Below, in pieces: positions 15,960-24,871 of a DNA stretch of 64,000 nucleotides. Source of the DNA: Paraburkholderia sp. IMGN_8. GTDB taxonomy: Bacteria; Pseudomonadota; Gammaproteobacteria; Burkholderiales; Burkholderiaceae. The translations under genes and the position numbers were made by a program. Every line of letters begins with the position of its first letter. Position 1 is the first letter of the stretch. The stretch is taken from positions 1,054,001-1,118,000 of the forward strand of contig NZ_CP150900.1 of assembly GCF_038050405.1 (NCBI RefSeq), read 5' to 3'. Under the pieces are notes generated by a model, which did not search any database, was not told the DNA's origin, and was given only the letters and a program-made list of their open reading frames with translations.

Positions 15960-16100
15960 ATGAAACTTCTTCTTGCTTTCGTTGCCGCGGCCTTGCTGCT
16001 CAGTGCGTGCGCGCAGGGCGGTTCGGGTTCGCCGGGTGCGGGTTCGGGCAGCATCACCATGTACGGCACCATCGACGAAGGCGTCACCTTCCATAAGTAA
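15960..16100 (+). CDS. Small lipoprotein, 46 residues
   Basis: A very short gene with a clear lipoprotein signal: MKLLLAFVAAALLLSAC places the lipid-modified Cys at residue 17. The mature part is a Gly/Ser linker (AQGGSGSPGAGSGS) and the short tail ITMYGTIDEGVTFHK. AGGA lies about 9 nt before the ATG. It is divergent from the ArsR-type gene and followed by the MFS gene in the same direction. The lipobox and sensible start make it a likely real gene although no function is known. Confidence 0.65.
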   Translation: MKLLLAFVAAALLLSACAQGGSGSPGAGSGSITMYGTIDEGVTFHK

Positions 16101-16198
16101 GCGCTACGGCCGCGATCGCGGTTTGCGGTTTGCGGCGGGTCATGGGGATGGCTGGCTGGAATTGATGCATCATTGTCATTTCTGCCACCACCGGCCGT

Positions 16199-17494
16199 GT
16201 GACGATTCAGGCATCGCCACTTCCGCCGCCCGAGGCTCGACCGATGCCGCCATCCGCTGCCACTTTTTTCGCCGCTGACGCCGGCTCCCGTCATTCCGAT
16301 CCGCACGGCCGGCGCGCCGCGCGCGTGCTGGCGGTTTGCCAGGCGCTGTACACCTCATCCGTTTCAATCGATCTGACCTTGACCGGCCTCGTCGGCTATA
16401 CGCTCGCCGACGACAAGGCGTTCGCGACGCTGCCGTTTTCGCTGATCACCGTCGCCGCCGCGCTGACCACGATCTTCGCGTCGTTCCTGATGGCGCGTAT
16501 TGGCCGGCGCGCGGGCTTCATGCTTGGCGCGGGCGTCGGCGCGCTGGGCGGCATGGTTTCGGTGTGGGCGATCTTTCATCACAGTTTCTGGGCGTTCTGC
16601 GCCGGTACGGCAACGGTCGGCGTGTTTCAGGCGTTCGCGCAGTACTACCGGCTGGCGGCCGCCGATGCCGTCGGCATCGACGGTAAAAGCCGTGCGATTT
16701 CGACGGTGCTCACCGGCGGCGTGGTGGCCGCCGTCTGCGGGCCGCTGCTGGCGGCGTGGAGTAAGGACTGGCTTGCGCCAGTCGCGTTCGCAGGCTCCTA
16801 TGCGCTCGTCACCGGCTTCGGCCTTGCGTCGATTGTGTTGCTGGCGCTGCTATATCGCGACGCCGCGCCGTCCGTGAGTGCGACGATGACTCACGAGCCC
16901 GCGCGGCCGCTCCGCGAGATCGTCCGTCAGCCGATCTTCGCCGCAGCGCTCGCCAACAATGCGCTCGGCTACGCGGTCATGATGTTCGTGATGACCGCGA
17001 CGCCGATTGCCGCGGTCGCGTGTGGCCACACGATCGGCGACGGCGCGGCGATCATTCAATGGCATCTGGTCGGCATGTTCGCGCCGTCGCTGTTTTCCGC
17101 GCGACTGATCAAGCGCTTCGGCGTGCTGCCGGTGATCGGCGCGGGGATCGCGCTGTCGGCGCTGTGCGGGGTGTTCGCGTTGCGTTCGACCGATCTGCCG
17201 CACTTCTATGTGGCACTCGCGTGCCTCGGCGTGGGCTGGAATTTCATGTTTGTCGGCGGCACGACGCTGCTCGCCCAATCGTATCGTCCGTCCGAGCGCG
17301 CCAAGACGCAGGCGACCAGCGAATTCACGACCTTTGCGTTTTCCGCGCTGGGTTCGCTATCCGCCGGGCAATTGCTCGCGCACTTCGGCTGGGCGACGAT
17401 CAACGCGGCGATTTTTCCGCTACTGGGTCTGGCGGCGCTCGCGACGCTTGGGTATGCGTGGTCGTGTAAGCGCTCGGCGGCGGTGCTTTCATGA
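16199..17494 (+). CDS. MFS transporter
   Basis: 431 residues from a GTG at 16199, or 416 from an ATG at 16244 with GAGG upstream. About 12 hydrophobic segments are visible, with the MFS loop-2/3-like element LMARIGRRAGFMLGAGVGAL and the mid-protein break at ~205-225. Probably a drug or metabolite exporter of the inner membrane. Its TGA overlaps the ATG of the next gene by 4 nt, so it is cotranslated with a GlxA-type AraC regulator that likely controls it. Confidence 0.87.
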   Translation: MTIQASPLPPPEARPMPPSAATFFAADAGSRHSDPHGRRAARVLAVCQALYTSSVSIDLTLTGLVGYTLADDKAFATLPFSLITVAAALTTIFASFLMARIGRRAGFMLGAGVGALGGMVSVWAIFHHSFWAFCAGTATVGVFQAFAQYYRLAAADAVGIDGKSRAISTVLTGGVVAAVCGPLLAAWSKDWLAPVAFAGSYALVTGFGLASIVLLALLYRDAAPSVSATMTHEPARPLREIVRQPIFAAALANNALGYAVMMFVMTATPIAAVACGHTIGDGAAIIQWHLVGMFAPSLFSARLIKRFGVLPVIGAGIALSALCGVFALRSTDLPHFYVALACLGVGWNFMFVGGTTLLAQSYRPSERAKTQATSEFTTFAFSALGSLSAGQLLAHFGWATINAAIFPLLGLAALATLGYAWSCKRSAAVLS

Positions 17495-18573
17495 TGCCCG
17501 TTCGCCACATTGTCTTTGCGGTCGCGCCTGAGCTCGTGCTGCTCGACGCGAGCGGACCGCTCGAAGCGTTCTGCCGCGCCGAACTGACCGTTGCCGCAGC
17601 CGTCTCTGCCGAATCGGGCGGCAAGCCCGCGGCGCCGGTGGCCTACCGCACCACCGTCGCGTCGATCGACGGCGGCGTGCTGCAAACCTTTCCCGGCTTG
17701 CCGGTCGTCACCGAGCGCCTCGACTCGCTCGACGACCAGGTTATCGACACGCTGATCGTCCCCGGCATCCCGATCGACGAACACAGCACCTTGCAACCGG
17801 AACTCGTCGCGTGGATCAAGCGCCGCGCGCCGCAGGTGCGCCGCGTCTGCTCGGTGTGCACCGGCGCCTTCTATCTCGCGGCAGCGGGCCTGCTCGACGG
17901 CCGCCGCGCGACCACCCATTGGCGCAACGCGGCAAACCTCGCGCGCCGCTTCCCCAAAGTTCACGTCGATGCCGATCCGATCTTCATTCGCGACGAGCGT
18001 GAAAGCACGGATCAGGGTGTGGGCGGCGTGATCTGGACGTCGGCGGGCGTCACGGCAGGCATCGATCTGGCTCTCGCGCTGATCGAAGAAGACGTGGGCC
18101 ATGCGGTCGCGATGCAGGCGGCGCGGCGTCTCGTCGTGTTCATGAAGCGGCCTGGCGGCCAGTCGCAATTCAGCGCGGCGCTGGCGGCGCAGGCATCGGC
18201 GGGCGGCCCGTTCGAGGCGCTGCATAGCTGGATGGCGGCGCATTTGCGCGATGATCTGTCGGTCGAGCGGCTGGCCGATCTCGCGCAGATGAGTCCGCGC
18301 ACTTTCGCGCGGCGCTACGTCGACGAGGTCGGCCGCACGCCGGCCAAAACCGTGTCAGCGCTGCGGCTGGAGGCGGCCTCGCAAGCGCTGGCGGAGTCGC
18401 GCCGGCCGCTCAAGCGGATCGCGCTCGACTGTGGCTTCGGCAGCGAACAGAACTTGCGGCGCGCGTTTGTGCGGCGTTTCGGCGTGCTGCCGCTCGATTA
18501 CCGGGAGCGCTTTGCGTCGGTGGTCGTGCCGCCGCGCGCGCAGGCTTCGGCGGCGATGCGAACGACGAGTTGA
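17491..18573 (+). CDS. GlxA-type transcriptional regulator (DJ-1/PfpI domain plus AraC helix-turn-helix)
   Basis: 360 residues. Residues ~5-190 are a DJ-1/PfpI (amidotransferase-like) sensor domain with the nucleophile elbow CSVCTGAFYLAAAGLLDG at ~123-140. Residues ~230-330 carry two AraC helix-turn-helix units (LSVERLADLAQMSPRTFARR and IALDCGFGSEQNLRRAF). The coupled overlap with the MFS gene suggests local control of that exporter. The ligand is unknown. Confidence 0.9.
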   Translation: MMPVRHIVFAVAPELVLLDASGPLEAFCRAELTVAAAVSAESGGKPAAPVAYRTTVASIDGGVLQTFPGLPVVTERLDSLDDQVIDTLIVPGIPIDEHSTLQPELVAWIKRRAPQVRRVCSVCTGAFYLAAAGLLDGRRATTHWRNAANLARRFPKVHVDADPIFIRDERESTDQGVGGVIWTSAGVTAGIDLALALIEEDVGHAVAMQAARRLVVFMKRPGGQSQFSAALAAQASAGGPFEALHSWMAAHLRDDLSVERLADLAQMSPRTFARRYVDEVGRTPAKTVSALRLEAASQALAESRRPLKRIALDCGFGSEQNLRRAFVRRFGVLPLDYRERFASVVVPPRAQASAAMRTTS

Positions 18574-18765
18574 GCGGCGATGCGGGTGACGATTCAGGCC
18601 GCAACGTGAGCCGGATCAGGCGAAAGCTGACCGAAAGCATCGCGTCGAAGAGGCAGGACCCAAAGCAGCCACCCACGCGCAGCAAGTCCGCCCATCTCGC
18701 GACGAAGTCAATATTGCGCTCGTATAATCGGCTCCTTTCAATGCATCCGATTGACCGGAGTCAAG

Positions 18766-19272
18766 ATGAGCACCCCTGCCTTAGCGCCGTTGGACCGTTC
18801 CGAAACCACCTTCCGCTTTCTCGCCGAGCCCAGCTCGGTTAACTTCGGCGGCAAGGTGCACGGCGGCGCCTTGATGAAGTGGATCGACGAGACTGCGTAT
18901 GCGTGCTCGGCGGTGTGGTCGGGGCGCTATTGCGTGACGGTCAGCGTCGGCAACATCCGGTTTCGCCGACCGATTCTGGTCGGCAATCTGGTCGAACTGC
19001 GCGCCCGGGTTGTCGCGACGGGCCGCACCAGCATGCATATCCACGTGTCCGTGCAAGCGGGCGATCCGAAGGGCGGCGAGCTGCTGCAAACCACGGATTG
19101 CCTCGTCGTCATGGTCGCCGTCAACGAAAACGGCCACCCCGTGCCGGTGCCCGCGTTCGTGCCGGAGACAGATGAACAGAAGCGTCTGGCGAAGTACGCG
19201 ATGGACGTGAAGGAAGCGCTCGACGCGATCGTCGAACTCAAGCCGGAAGAAGTGGCACAGGGGAAGGTTTAA
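18766..19272 (+). CDS. Acyl-CoA thioesterase (hotdog fold)
   Basis: 168 residues from the ATG at 18766 (GGAG 8-9 nt upstream); a start at 18751 is less likely. The hotdog signature NFGGKVHGGALMKWIDETAY carries the active-site acidic residue, and VSVGNIRFRRPILVGNLVEL is the next strand pair. Hydrolyses acyl-CoA thioesters in the cytosol; resembles the YciA/BACH group. A TATAAT sequence at 18723-18728 may be its -10 box, but no -35 is evident. Convergent with fumC. Confidence 0.9.
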   Translation: MSTPALAPLDRSETTFRFLAEPSSVNFGGKVHGGALMKWIDETAYACSAVWSGRYCVTVSVGNIRFRRPILVGNLVELRARVVATGRTSMHIHVSVQAGDPKGGELLQTTDCLVVMVAVNENGHPVPVPAFVPETDEQKRLAKYAMDVKEALDAIVELKPEEVAQGKV

Positions 19273-19375
19273 GCGTCGCTTCGGATATCACAGGCATTAC
19301 AGGCGTCACGGGCAGGCCGCGCGATGAGTCTGTTCGCGCAGCCCGCCAGCAAGCTCACAGCGGCATTCGACTCGA

Positions 19376-20776
19376 TCAGGCCGCCGGGTGCCCGACCATA
19401 TCTTTCGGCCGCACCCATTCGTCGAACTGCTGCTCGGTGACGAAGCCGAGCGCAAGCGCCGCCGCCTTCAGCGTCGTGCCTTCCTTGTGCGCTTTCTTTG
19501 CAATCTTCGCGGCTTTGTCGTAGCCGATGTGCGGATTGAGCGCCGTCACCAGCATCAGCGATTCGTTAAGCAAAGTATCGATACGCTCGCGATTCGGCTC
19601 GATCCCCACCGCGCAGTTGTCGTTGAAACTGTGTGCGCCGTCGGCAAGCAAACGGATCGATTGCAGCACGTTGTGCGCGATCATCGGCCTGAATACGTTC
19701 AACTCGAAGTTGCCGCTCGCGCCGCCGATATTCACCGCGACGTCGTTGCCGAACACTTGCGCGCATAGCATCGTCAATGCTTCGGACTGGGTCGGATTGA
19801 CCTTGCCAGGCATGATCGAGCTGCCCGGTTCGTTCTCCGGAATCGACAGCTCGCCGAGGCCGCAACGCGGGCCGCTCGAGAGCCAGCGGATATCGTTGGC
19901 GATCTTGTTCAGGCTCGTGGCCACCGTTTTCAACGCGCCGTGCGCGAACACCAGCGCGTCGGCTGCGGCCATCACTTCGAATTTGTTCGCCGCCGATATG
20001 AACGGCACGCCGGTCAGCCTGGCGATCGCTGCGGCGACCTTGTCCGCGAACTGCGGATGCGCGTTCAAACCGGTGCCGACCGCCGTGCCGCCCTGCGCGA
20101 GTTCGTACAGATGCGGCAATGCCGATTCGACATGACGGATGCCCTGATCGAGTTGCGCGACATACCCTGAAAACTCCTGGCCGAGCGTGAGCGGCGTCGC
20201 GTCCTGCAAGTGGGTGCGGCCGATCTTGACGATGTCGGCGAACGCGTTCGCTTTACCGTCGAGCGTGTCGCGCAGGACTTTAAGCGCGGGCAGCAGATGT
20301 TTGACGATTCCATAGGCGGCGGCCACGTGCATGGCGGTTGGAAACACGTCGTTCGACGACTGGCCGCGATTCACGTCGTCGTTCGGATGCACTTTGCGCG
20401 CTTCGCCGCGCTCGCCGCCGAGCAGCTCACTCGCGCGATTCGCGATCACCTCGTTGAGGTTCATGTTGGTCTGCGTGCCGGAGCCGGTTTGCCAGACCGC
20501 GAGCGGGAATTCGTCCGGATGCTTGCCGTCGATGATTTCGTCGGCGGCCTGCATGATCGCCTTTGCTTTGCTCTCGTCGAGCACGCCGAGGTCCAGGTTC
20601 ACTTCGGCGGCGGCGCGCTTGATCACGGCCAGAGCGGTGATCAGTTCGGGGGATTGCTTCTCGGTCGAAATGCGGAAATTCTGCAACGAGCGCTGCGTTT
20701 GTGCGCCCCAAAGCCGAGCGTTTGGTACGGCGATTTCGCCGAACGTGTCGCGCTCCAATCGTACGTCTTCAGTCAT
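19376..20776 (-). CDS. fumC: Fumarate hydratase class II
   Basis: 466 residues; iron-independent fumarase that interconverts fumarate and malate in the TCA cycle. The superfamily signature [19 protein letters not shown] holds the catalytic serine loop, with [40 protein letters not shown] and [20 protein letters not shown] as further class II blocks. Length is typical. It is a single gene with a long non-coding region upstream. Confidence 0.97.
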   Translation of the reverse strand: MTEDVRLERDTFGEIAVPNARLWGAQTQRSLQNFRISTEKQSPELITALAVIKRAAAEVNLDLGVLDESKAKAIMQAADEIIDGKHPDEFPLAVWQTGSGTQTNMNLNEVIANRASELLGGERGEARKVHPNDDVNRGQSSNDVFPTAMHVAAAYGIVKHLLPALKVLRDTLDGKANAFADIVKIGRTHLQDATPLTLGQEFSGYVAQLDQGIRHVESALPHLYELAQGGTAVGTGLNAHPQFADKVAAAIARLTGVPFISAANKFEVMAAADALVFAHGALKTVATSLNKIANDIRWLSSGPRCGLGELSIPENEPGSSIMPGKVNPTQSEALTMLCAQVFGNDVAVNIGGASGNFELNVFRPMIAHNVLQSIRLLADGAHSFNDNCAVGIEPNRERIDTLLNESLMLVTALNPHIGYDKAAKIAKKAHKEGTTLKAAALALGFVTEQQFDEWVRPKDMVGHPAA

Positions 20777-20940
20777 GGTTCAACTCCGCTTCTCAAAGTT
20801 GTGCGTTGACAGGCAATAAGGAGAATAGTCCCGTTGGCGCATTCCCGTAAAAACCCGCTGTGGTGCTGCGTTGTTTGGTTTTGGTTTTGATGCTGCGGCA
20901 CGATGGGGGCTTCCTTGTTTGCCTTCGCGGCGCTCTATTT

Positions 20941-21200
20941 GTTTGTGTGCCTGCGGCGTTGGCCTTTCCTTGATTTCTTAGTCGTCTATTAGCGTCGCCC
21001 CTGTGCGGGGCAGGCACTTACTTTCTTTGCCGCCGCAAAGAAAGTAAGCAAAGAAAGCGGCTTCACACCGCTAATTCTTAAGCGGGTCCCTCGGCTTGGA
21101 GGAGGTAGTGGAGCATCTGGAATCAGTGTTCTCGCACATTTTGCGTGAGTGACAAGGCAGTCATACTTCCGGCGGCGCTGCGCGCGCCGTAGCGGTACTT
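20941..21200 (+). repeat. Left arm of large inverted repeat
   Basis: 260 bp, nearly identical (by eye about nine bases in ten) to the reverse complement of 21525-21813. It contains a perfect internal hairpin, CTTACTTTCTTTGC (21017-21030) and GCAAAGAAAGTAAG (21035-21048), with a CGCC loop. Confidence 0.85.
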
Positions 21201-21524
21201 CCCAACACCGATGGGGCGTGTGCGCCTTCGGCATCATCCTTCCCGCCTCGCACTGCGTGCTCGCGGGAACTGTCTGCAAGGGAAACCAGTGACTTCGTTT
21301 GCGGGCGGTGGGGGCCATCGGCTTCGCCTCGGCGAAGTACGCGAATGTGCGAGTGTGGGCCATCTGACGGAGCGAGGAGCCGGTGCGACAGTGAGGATTG
21401 GCGTTGCAACGGTGGGTCACCGCGCCAGACAAAACGCGAGCGCCTCGGCGAGGCATGGGGGGACGCAAGGGCGAGCCACCGCGCCGCGCAAAACGTTGAC
21501 GCGAAATTGGCGAGCGGTTTGATG
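21201..21524. repeat. Unique core between the inverted arms
   Basis: 324 bp enclosed by the arms. It has a weak internal repetition: CACCGCGCC followed by CAAAACG occurs twice about 60 bp apart (near 21418 and 21478). No domain-bearing frame and no transposase were seen. Confidence 0.5.
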
Positions 21525-21813
21525 AAGTACCGCGTCGGCGCGCGCAGCGCCGCCGGAAGAATGACTGCCTTGTCACCAGCGCCGAATGTGCGAGAACACC
21601 GATTCCAGATGCTCCACTGCCTCCTCCAAGCCAGGGGACCCGCTTAAGGGTTAGCGGTGTGAAGCCGCTTTCTTTGCTTACTTTCTTTGCGGCGGCGCCC
21701 CGAAGGAAGTCCACTTGGTGGGCAAAGAAAGTAAGTGCCTGCCCCGCACAGGGGCGAAGCTAATAGACCACTAACAAATCAAGGAAAGGCCAACACCGCA
21801 GGCACACAGACAC
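21525..21813 (-). repeat. Right arm of large inverted repeat
   Basis: Mirror copy of 20941-21200. It differs mainly by about 30 extra bases inserted into the loop of the CTTACTTTCTTTGC hairpin (stem halves at 21677-21690 and 21722-21735), which explains its greater length. Confidence 0.85.
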
Positions 21814-21934
21814 AACCCGCCGGGAGGGCAAAAAAACCTTCCCCCATCACCCGCATTCAGCGTTCAACCTCCCAGAGCGGAAATAAACGGATAACGCGGG
21901 CAAGCACGACGGGTGGCTCCCTGGTTCTGTTAGC

Positions 21935-23347
21935 TCACGCAGACTGGGCGGGCGGCGCGGCAGGCGTGGCCGGCACGCGCCGCAAGCTCAGCTTGTGAAA
22001 GCGCAGCGTCATCAATAGCGCGACACTGGCGAGGCCCGCCGCGAGTCCCCACCACAGGCCGCGTGCGCCGAGGCCGAAGTGAAACGCCAGCGTGTAGCCG
22101 GTCGGAAAGCCGATCACCCAATAACCGAACGACGCGGCGATCATCGGCACGCGCGTGTCCTTCAAGCCGCGCAGGCAGCCGGAGCCGACCGTCTGCATGC
22201 CGTCGACGATCTGGAAGATCGCAGCCACGCCGAGCAGCGAACTGGCAAGTGCGACCGTCGCGGCGTTGGCCGGGTCGTCGAGATGCAGATACAGGCCGAC
22301 GATCCAGTGCGGCGCTGCGATCAGCACGATGCCCGACAGCGTCATGAAGCCGACGCCGAGCGCCAGCGCGACAAAACCCGCATGCCGCGCGGCGAGCGGC
22401 TGGCCGGCGCCGGACCAGAAACCGACCCGCACATTGGCCGCCTGGCCGATCGCGAGCGGCACCATGAAGGCCACGGAGGCAACGTTCAACGCGATCTGAT
22501 GCGCGGCCAGTTGCGATTCGCCGAGCAACCCGACCATCAAGCCGGTTGCGAGGAACAACGTCGATTCGACACCGTAGGTGATCGCCACCGGCCAGCCGAT
22601 GCCGAATAGTTCGCCCATCAACGGCACGTTCGGCCGCGTCGCGACGACGAAATGTTTATAGCGTGGCCGCAGATGCAGCAGCGCCATCAACACCAGCGCG
22701 CTCAGCCAGACCGTGATCGTGGTGGCCGCCGCCGAGCCAAGAAAGCCGAGGCGCGGCAGGCCATAGGCGCCGTGGATCAGCCCGTAGTTGAGAAAGCCGT
22801 TCACGAATACGCTCGCGAGCGACACCCCCAGCAGCCGCCTGGCCGCGCCGATCGCAGGCAGGAACGAGCGCATCAAGCCGACGCCGATCAGACTGCCGAG
22901 CGAGCCCCAGCGCAGGACCGCCGCGTATTCGCCGACGTTGTGCGCGAGCAGCGCGGGCTCGCCGAACGCCAGCAGGATCGGCTTGGCGAACGACAGCAGG
23001 AAGAACGCCGGCACCGACAACAGCACCGACAGTACGAAGCCGGTCCAGTAGATATGCGGTACGCGGCCCTCGTCCTGCGCGCCGCGCGCGTGCGACACGC
23101 TCACGCTGACCGAGGTCAGCACGCCTTGCAGCAGTGTGACCACGACAAAGAAGAGGTTGGCGCCGAGGCCGCCGGCGGCGAGCGCGTCGGGACCGAGCGA
23201 GCCGAGCAGGATCGTGTCGGTCACGCCCATCGCCATTTGCGAGAGCTGTGCGATGGCGAGCGGTGCGGCGAGACGGGCGGTGTCGGCGGCGTGACGGGTC
23301 AGGGTCGGCGGCCGGGCGGCCACCCGGGAGAAGCCGGATTGATTCAT
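21935..23347 (-). CDS. MATE-family multidrug efflux protein (NorM-like)
   Basis: 470 residues from the ATG at 23347; the frame is open further upstream but that part is Arg-rich and unlike the family. Twelve hydrophobic segments in two pseudo-repeats; AIAQLSQMAMGVTDTILLGS is the MATE helix-1/2 signature, and GWPVAITYGVESTLFLATGL is its counterpart in the second half. Exports cationic drugs across the inner membrane using Na+ or H+. It is a single gene. Confidence 0.92.
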   Translation of the reverse strand: MNQSGFSRVAARPPTLTRHAADTARLAAPLAIAQLSQMAMGVTDTILLGSLGPDALAAGGLGANLFFVVVTLLQGVLTSVSVSVSHARGAQDEGRVPHIYWTGFVLSVLLSVPAFFLLSFAKPILLAFGEPALLAHNVGEYAAVLRWGSLGSLIGVGLMRSFLPAIGAARRLLGVSLASVFVNGFLNYGLIHGAYGLPRLGFLGSAAATTITVWLSALVLMALLHLRPRYKHFVVATRPNVPLMGELFGIGWPVAITYGVESTLFLATGLMVGLLGESQLAAHQIALNVASVAFMVPLAIGQAANVRVGFWSGAGQPLAARHAGFVALALGVGFMTLSGIVLIAAPHWIVGLYLHLDDPANAATVALASSLLGVAAIFQIVDGMQTVGSGCLRGLKDTRVPMIAASFGYWVIGFPTGYTLAFHFGLGARGLWWGLAAGLASVALLMTLRFHKLSLRRVPATPAAPPAQSA

Positions 23348-23574
23348 TGAGCGCTTAACGGCGGAAGTGGCGACGGACCGACGGTGAGCGCGACCGGGGC
23401 GATGACCGCGGCGCCACACGGGATGGTCACCGGGCGCGCAGGGTCGCTGTCAGCTAACTGTTTGTCTGTCGAAACCCACAGCTTATTGCCTGAGCGCGGC
23501 AATGTCGATGGAGCAGGCACGATTTTGGTGCGCACGCGGACTCCGGATTCTCGGGGTGCCGCGCTCCCCACGCA

Positions 23575-23793
23575 TCAAGCTTCGTGCACCGCGATCCGCG
23601 TATCGCCGAGCAGCACCACCTGACCCGCGCGAATTTTGCAGGTTTTACGCGTTTCGACCCGGCCGTCGACGGTCACCGCGCCATCCGCGACCATCATTTT
23701 TGCCGAGCCGCCGCTGTCCGCAAGGCCCGTTATCTTCAGGAGACTGTGCAGTTCGACGTAGTCGCCGGTCAGTGTGAAATCGAGGTTGGGCAT
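23575..23793 (-). CDS. S4-domain RNA-binding protein (YbcJ-like)
   Basis: 72 residues from the ATG at 23793. Nearly all of it is one S4 fold: VELHSLLKITGLADSGGSAK, then VADGAVTVDGRVETRKTCKI, the beta-hairpin that contacts RNA. Small stand-alone S4 proteins of this kind are thought to bind structured or ribosomal RNA. The preceding frame also contains Met codons, but the domain begins right here. Confidence 0.88.
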   Translation of the reverse strand: MPNLDFTLTGDYVELHSLLKITGLADSGGSAKMMVADGAVTVDGRVETRKTCKIRAGQVVLLGDTRIAVHEA

Positions 23794-24099
23794 GGCGTTT
23801 GCGCCTTCAGGCAAAGGGTTCGCATCATAAGCCAGAAGCTTGCCCTGGATCGAAGTCCATGCGCACATCCAGTCGCGCGCAGGCAATTGCAAGCAGATGT
23901 TATGCACCTGTCAGAAAATGAAACGTTCCGTAACACTGGGTGTTTTTCACGAACTTCACTCTGAAAGGGCAGGTCTGTAGAAAAACCTGCTGGATTTTTC
24001 CCGCATTTTTCCAGTGGCCAGCAGACCGGGCGAGGCATGCATCGACGCGTCACGCCAGACACGACGCCCGTGTCCTGACAACCTTAGAGAGGAATAATC
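23794..24099 (+). promoter_or_regulatory. Upstream region of the exported Gln/Lys-rich protein
   Basis: 306 bp without a gene. GAACTT (23951-23956), 17 bases, then TCTGT (23974-23978) resembles a sigma-E-type promoter. GCAGGT (23969-23974) and ACCTGC (23985-23990) form a small hairpin overlapping it. GAGAGGAATAATC before 24100 supplies the ribosome site. Confidence 0.35.
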
Positions 24100-24558
24100 A
24101 TGACCCAGATTCGTACGCTCCTGATCGGTACCGCCCTCACTGCCTTTGCCGCGACCGCCGCTGTCGCGCAAACCGCCGCGCAACCGGCCGCCGGCATGTC
24201 CGGCCAGGCACAGGTCCAGACCCAAGGCGCCGATCTCGCGCCCGCAGCGCCTGCCGCGCAGGGCGTGCAGCCGGCAACGCCGGCGCCCACCCGTGTGACG
24301 GCGCCGGGTTCGACCGATCCGCTGGTTCAGAAGCGCGACGCCGATGCGCAGGCTAATGCCGAATACCGGGCGCAGAAGAAGTCGTCGAAGGCCGAGCTGA
24401 AGGAACAGCAAAAGGCTGCCAGGTCGCAATACAACCAACAGGTGCGTAATGCCAAGATCAACCAGAAGGCGGACAAGCAGGCCGCCAACAACGAAATGAA
24501 GATGAACATGCAAGGCCAGGCAGCCGATCAGGATAACGGCGCAGATGTGAAGCACTAA
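24100..24558 (+). CDS. Exported Ala/Gln/Lys-rich protein of unknown function
   Basis: 152 residues; signal peptide ~1-23 (ends AAVAQ). The mature chain has an Ala/Pro/Gln/Thr-rich first half and a charged second half with helical, possibly coiled-coil character (KRDADAQANAEYRAQKKSSK, KAELKEQQKAARSQYNQQVR). No cysteine and no known domain. AGAGGAATAATC precedes the ATG. It resembles small periplasmic proteins commonly found in Burkholderiales. A possible sigma-E-type promoter lies upstream. An inverted repeat GCGCCAG/CTGGCGC (24563-24602) follows its stop. Confidence 0.7.
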   Translation: MTQIRTLLIGTALTAFAATAAVAQTAAQPAAGMSGQAQVQTQGADLAPAAPAAQGVQPATPAPTRVTAPGSTDPLVQKRDADAQANAEYRAQKKSSKAELKEQQKAARSQYNQQVRNAKINQKADKQAANNEMKMNMQGQAADQDNGADVKH

Positions 24559-24871
24559 CGAAGCGCCAGGCACGCTGTGCTGAGGCTCTGACGGTCTGGC
24601 GCCGCGCCTCAAGAAGACGCTTGCGCCGCAGAAGCGATAGGCATCAGTCGAAGGGGGCGAGCGTCTTGTACCCTCGCTGCAAAAAATGGTCCGGTGCGCG
24701 CCCGCGCCCGGGCCATTTTTTTGCGCCGTCCCTTGCGTTCTAGCGCGGCGCCGCGGCCGAGGAGTAGCCGCAAAAAAAGGGTCGCTTGCCGGCCTGGGTT
24801 GTATGGATATACAGTATGCGTCGCCTGTTCTTTAACTGGTTTCACGCCACCACACCTGCGCCCAATCCACT
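24559..24871. other. Intergenic region before the helicase gene
   Basis: 313 bp. Contains the GCGCCAG...CTGGCGC inverted repeat just after the preceding gene and a strong terminator at 24681-24722. The rest is GC-rich with no supported gene; no clear Shine-Dalgarno precedes the helicase GTG. Confidence 0.5.
24681..24722. terminator. Rho-independent terminator after the exported protein gene
   Basis: AAAAAATGGTCCGG (24681-24694) pairs, with one mismatch, with CCGGGCCATTTTTT starting at 24708; seven T residues end it (24716-24722). The A run on the other side makes it potentially bidirectional. Confidence 0.82.

Larger units (their letters stand above)
20777..21934. other. 1.16-kb gene-free interval holding a large inverted-repeat element
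   Basis: No coding region here is convincing: open frames are short, share no recognisable domain, and overlap the repeat arms. The element spans 20941-21813. The remaining flanks (20777-20940, 21814-21934) carry the fumC promoter side and the end of the MATE gene; no clear terminator was seen there. Confidence 0.7.

Noticed and set aside
20941..21813. Insertion sequence
   Set aside because: Arms are long and inverted, but no transposase frame or target duplication is visible, so it is listed as a repeat element only.
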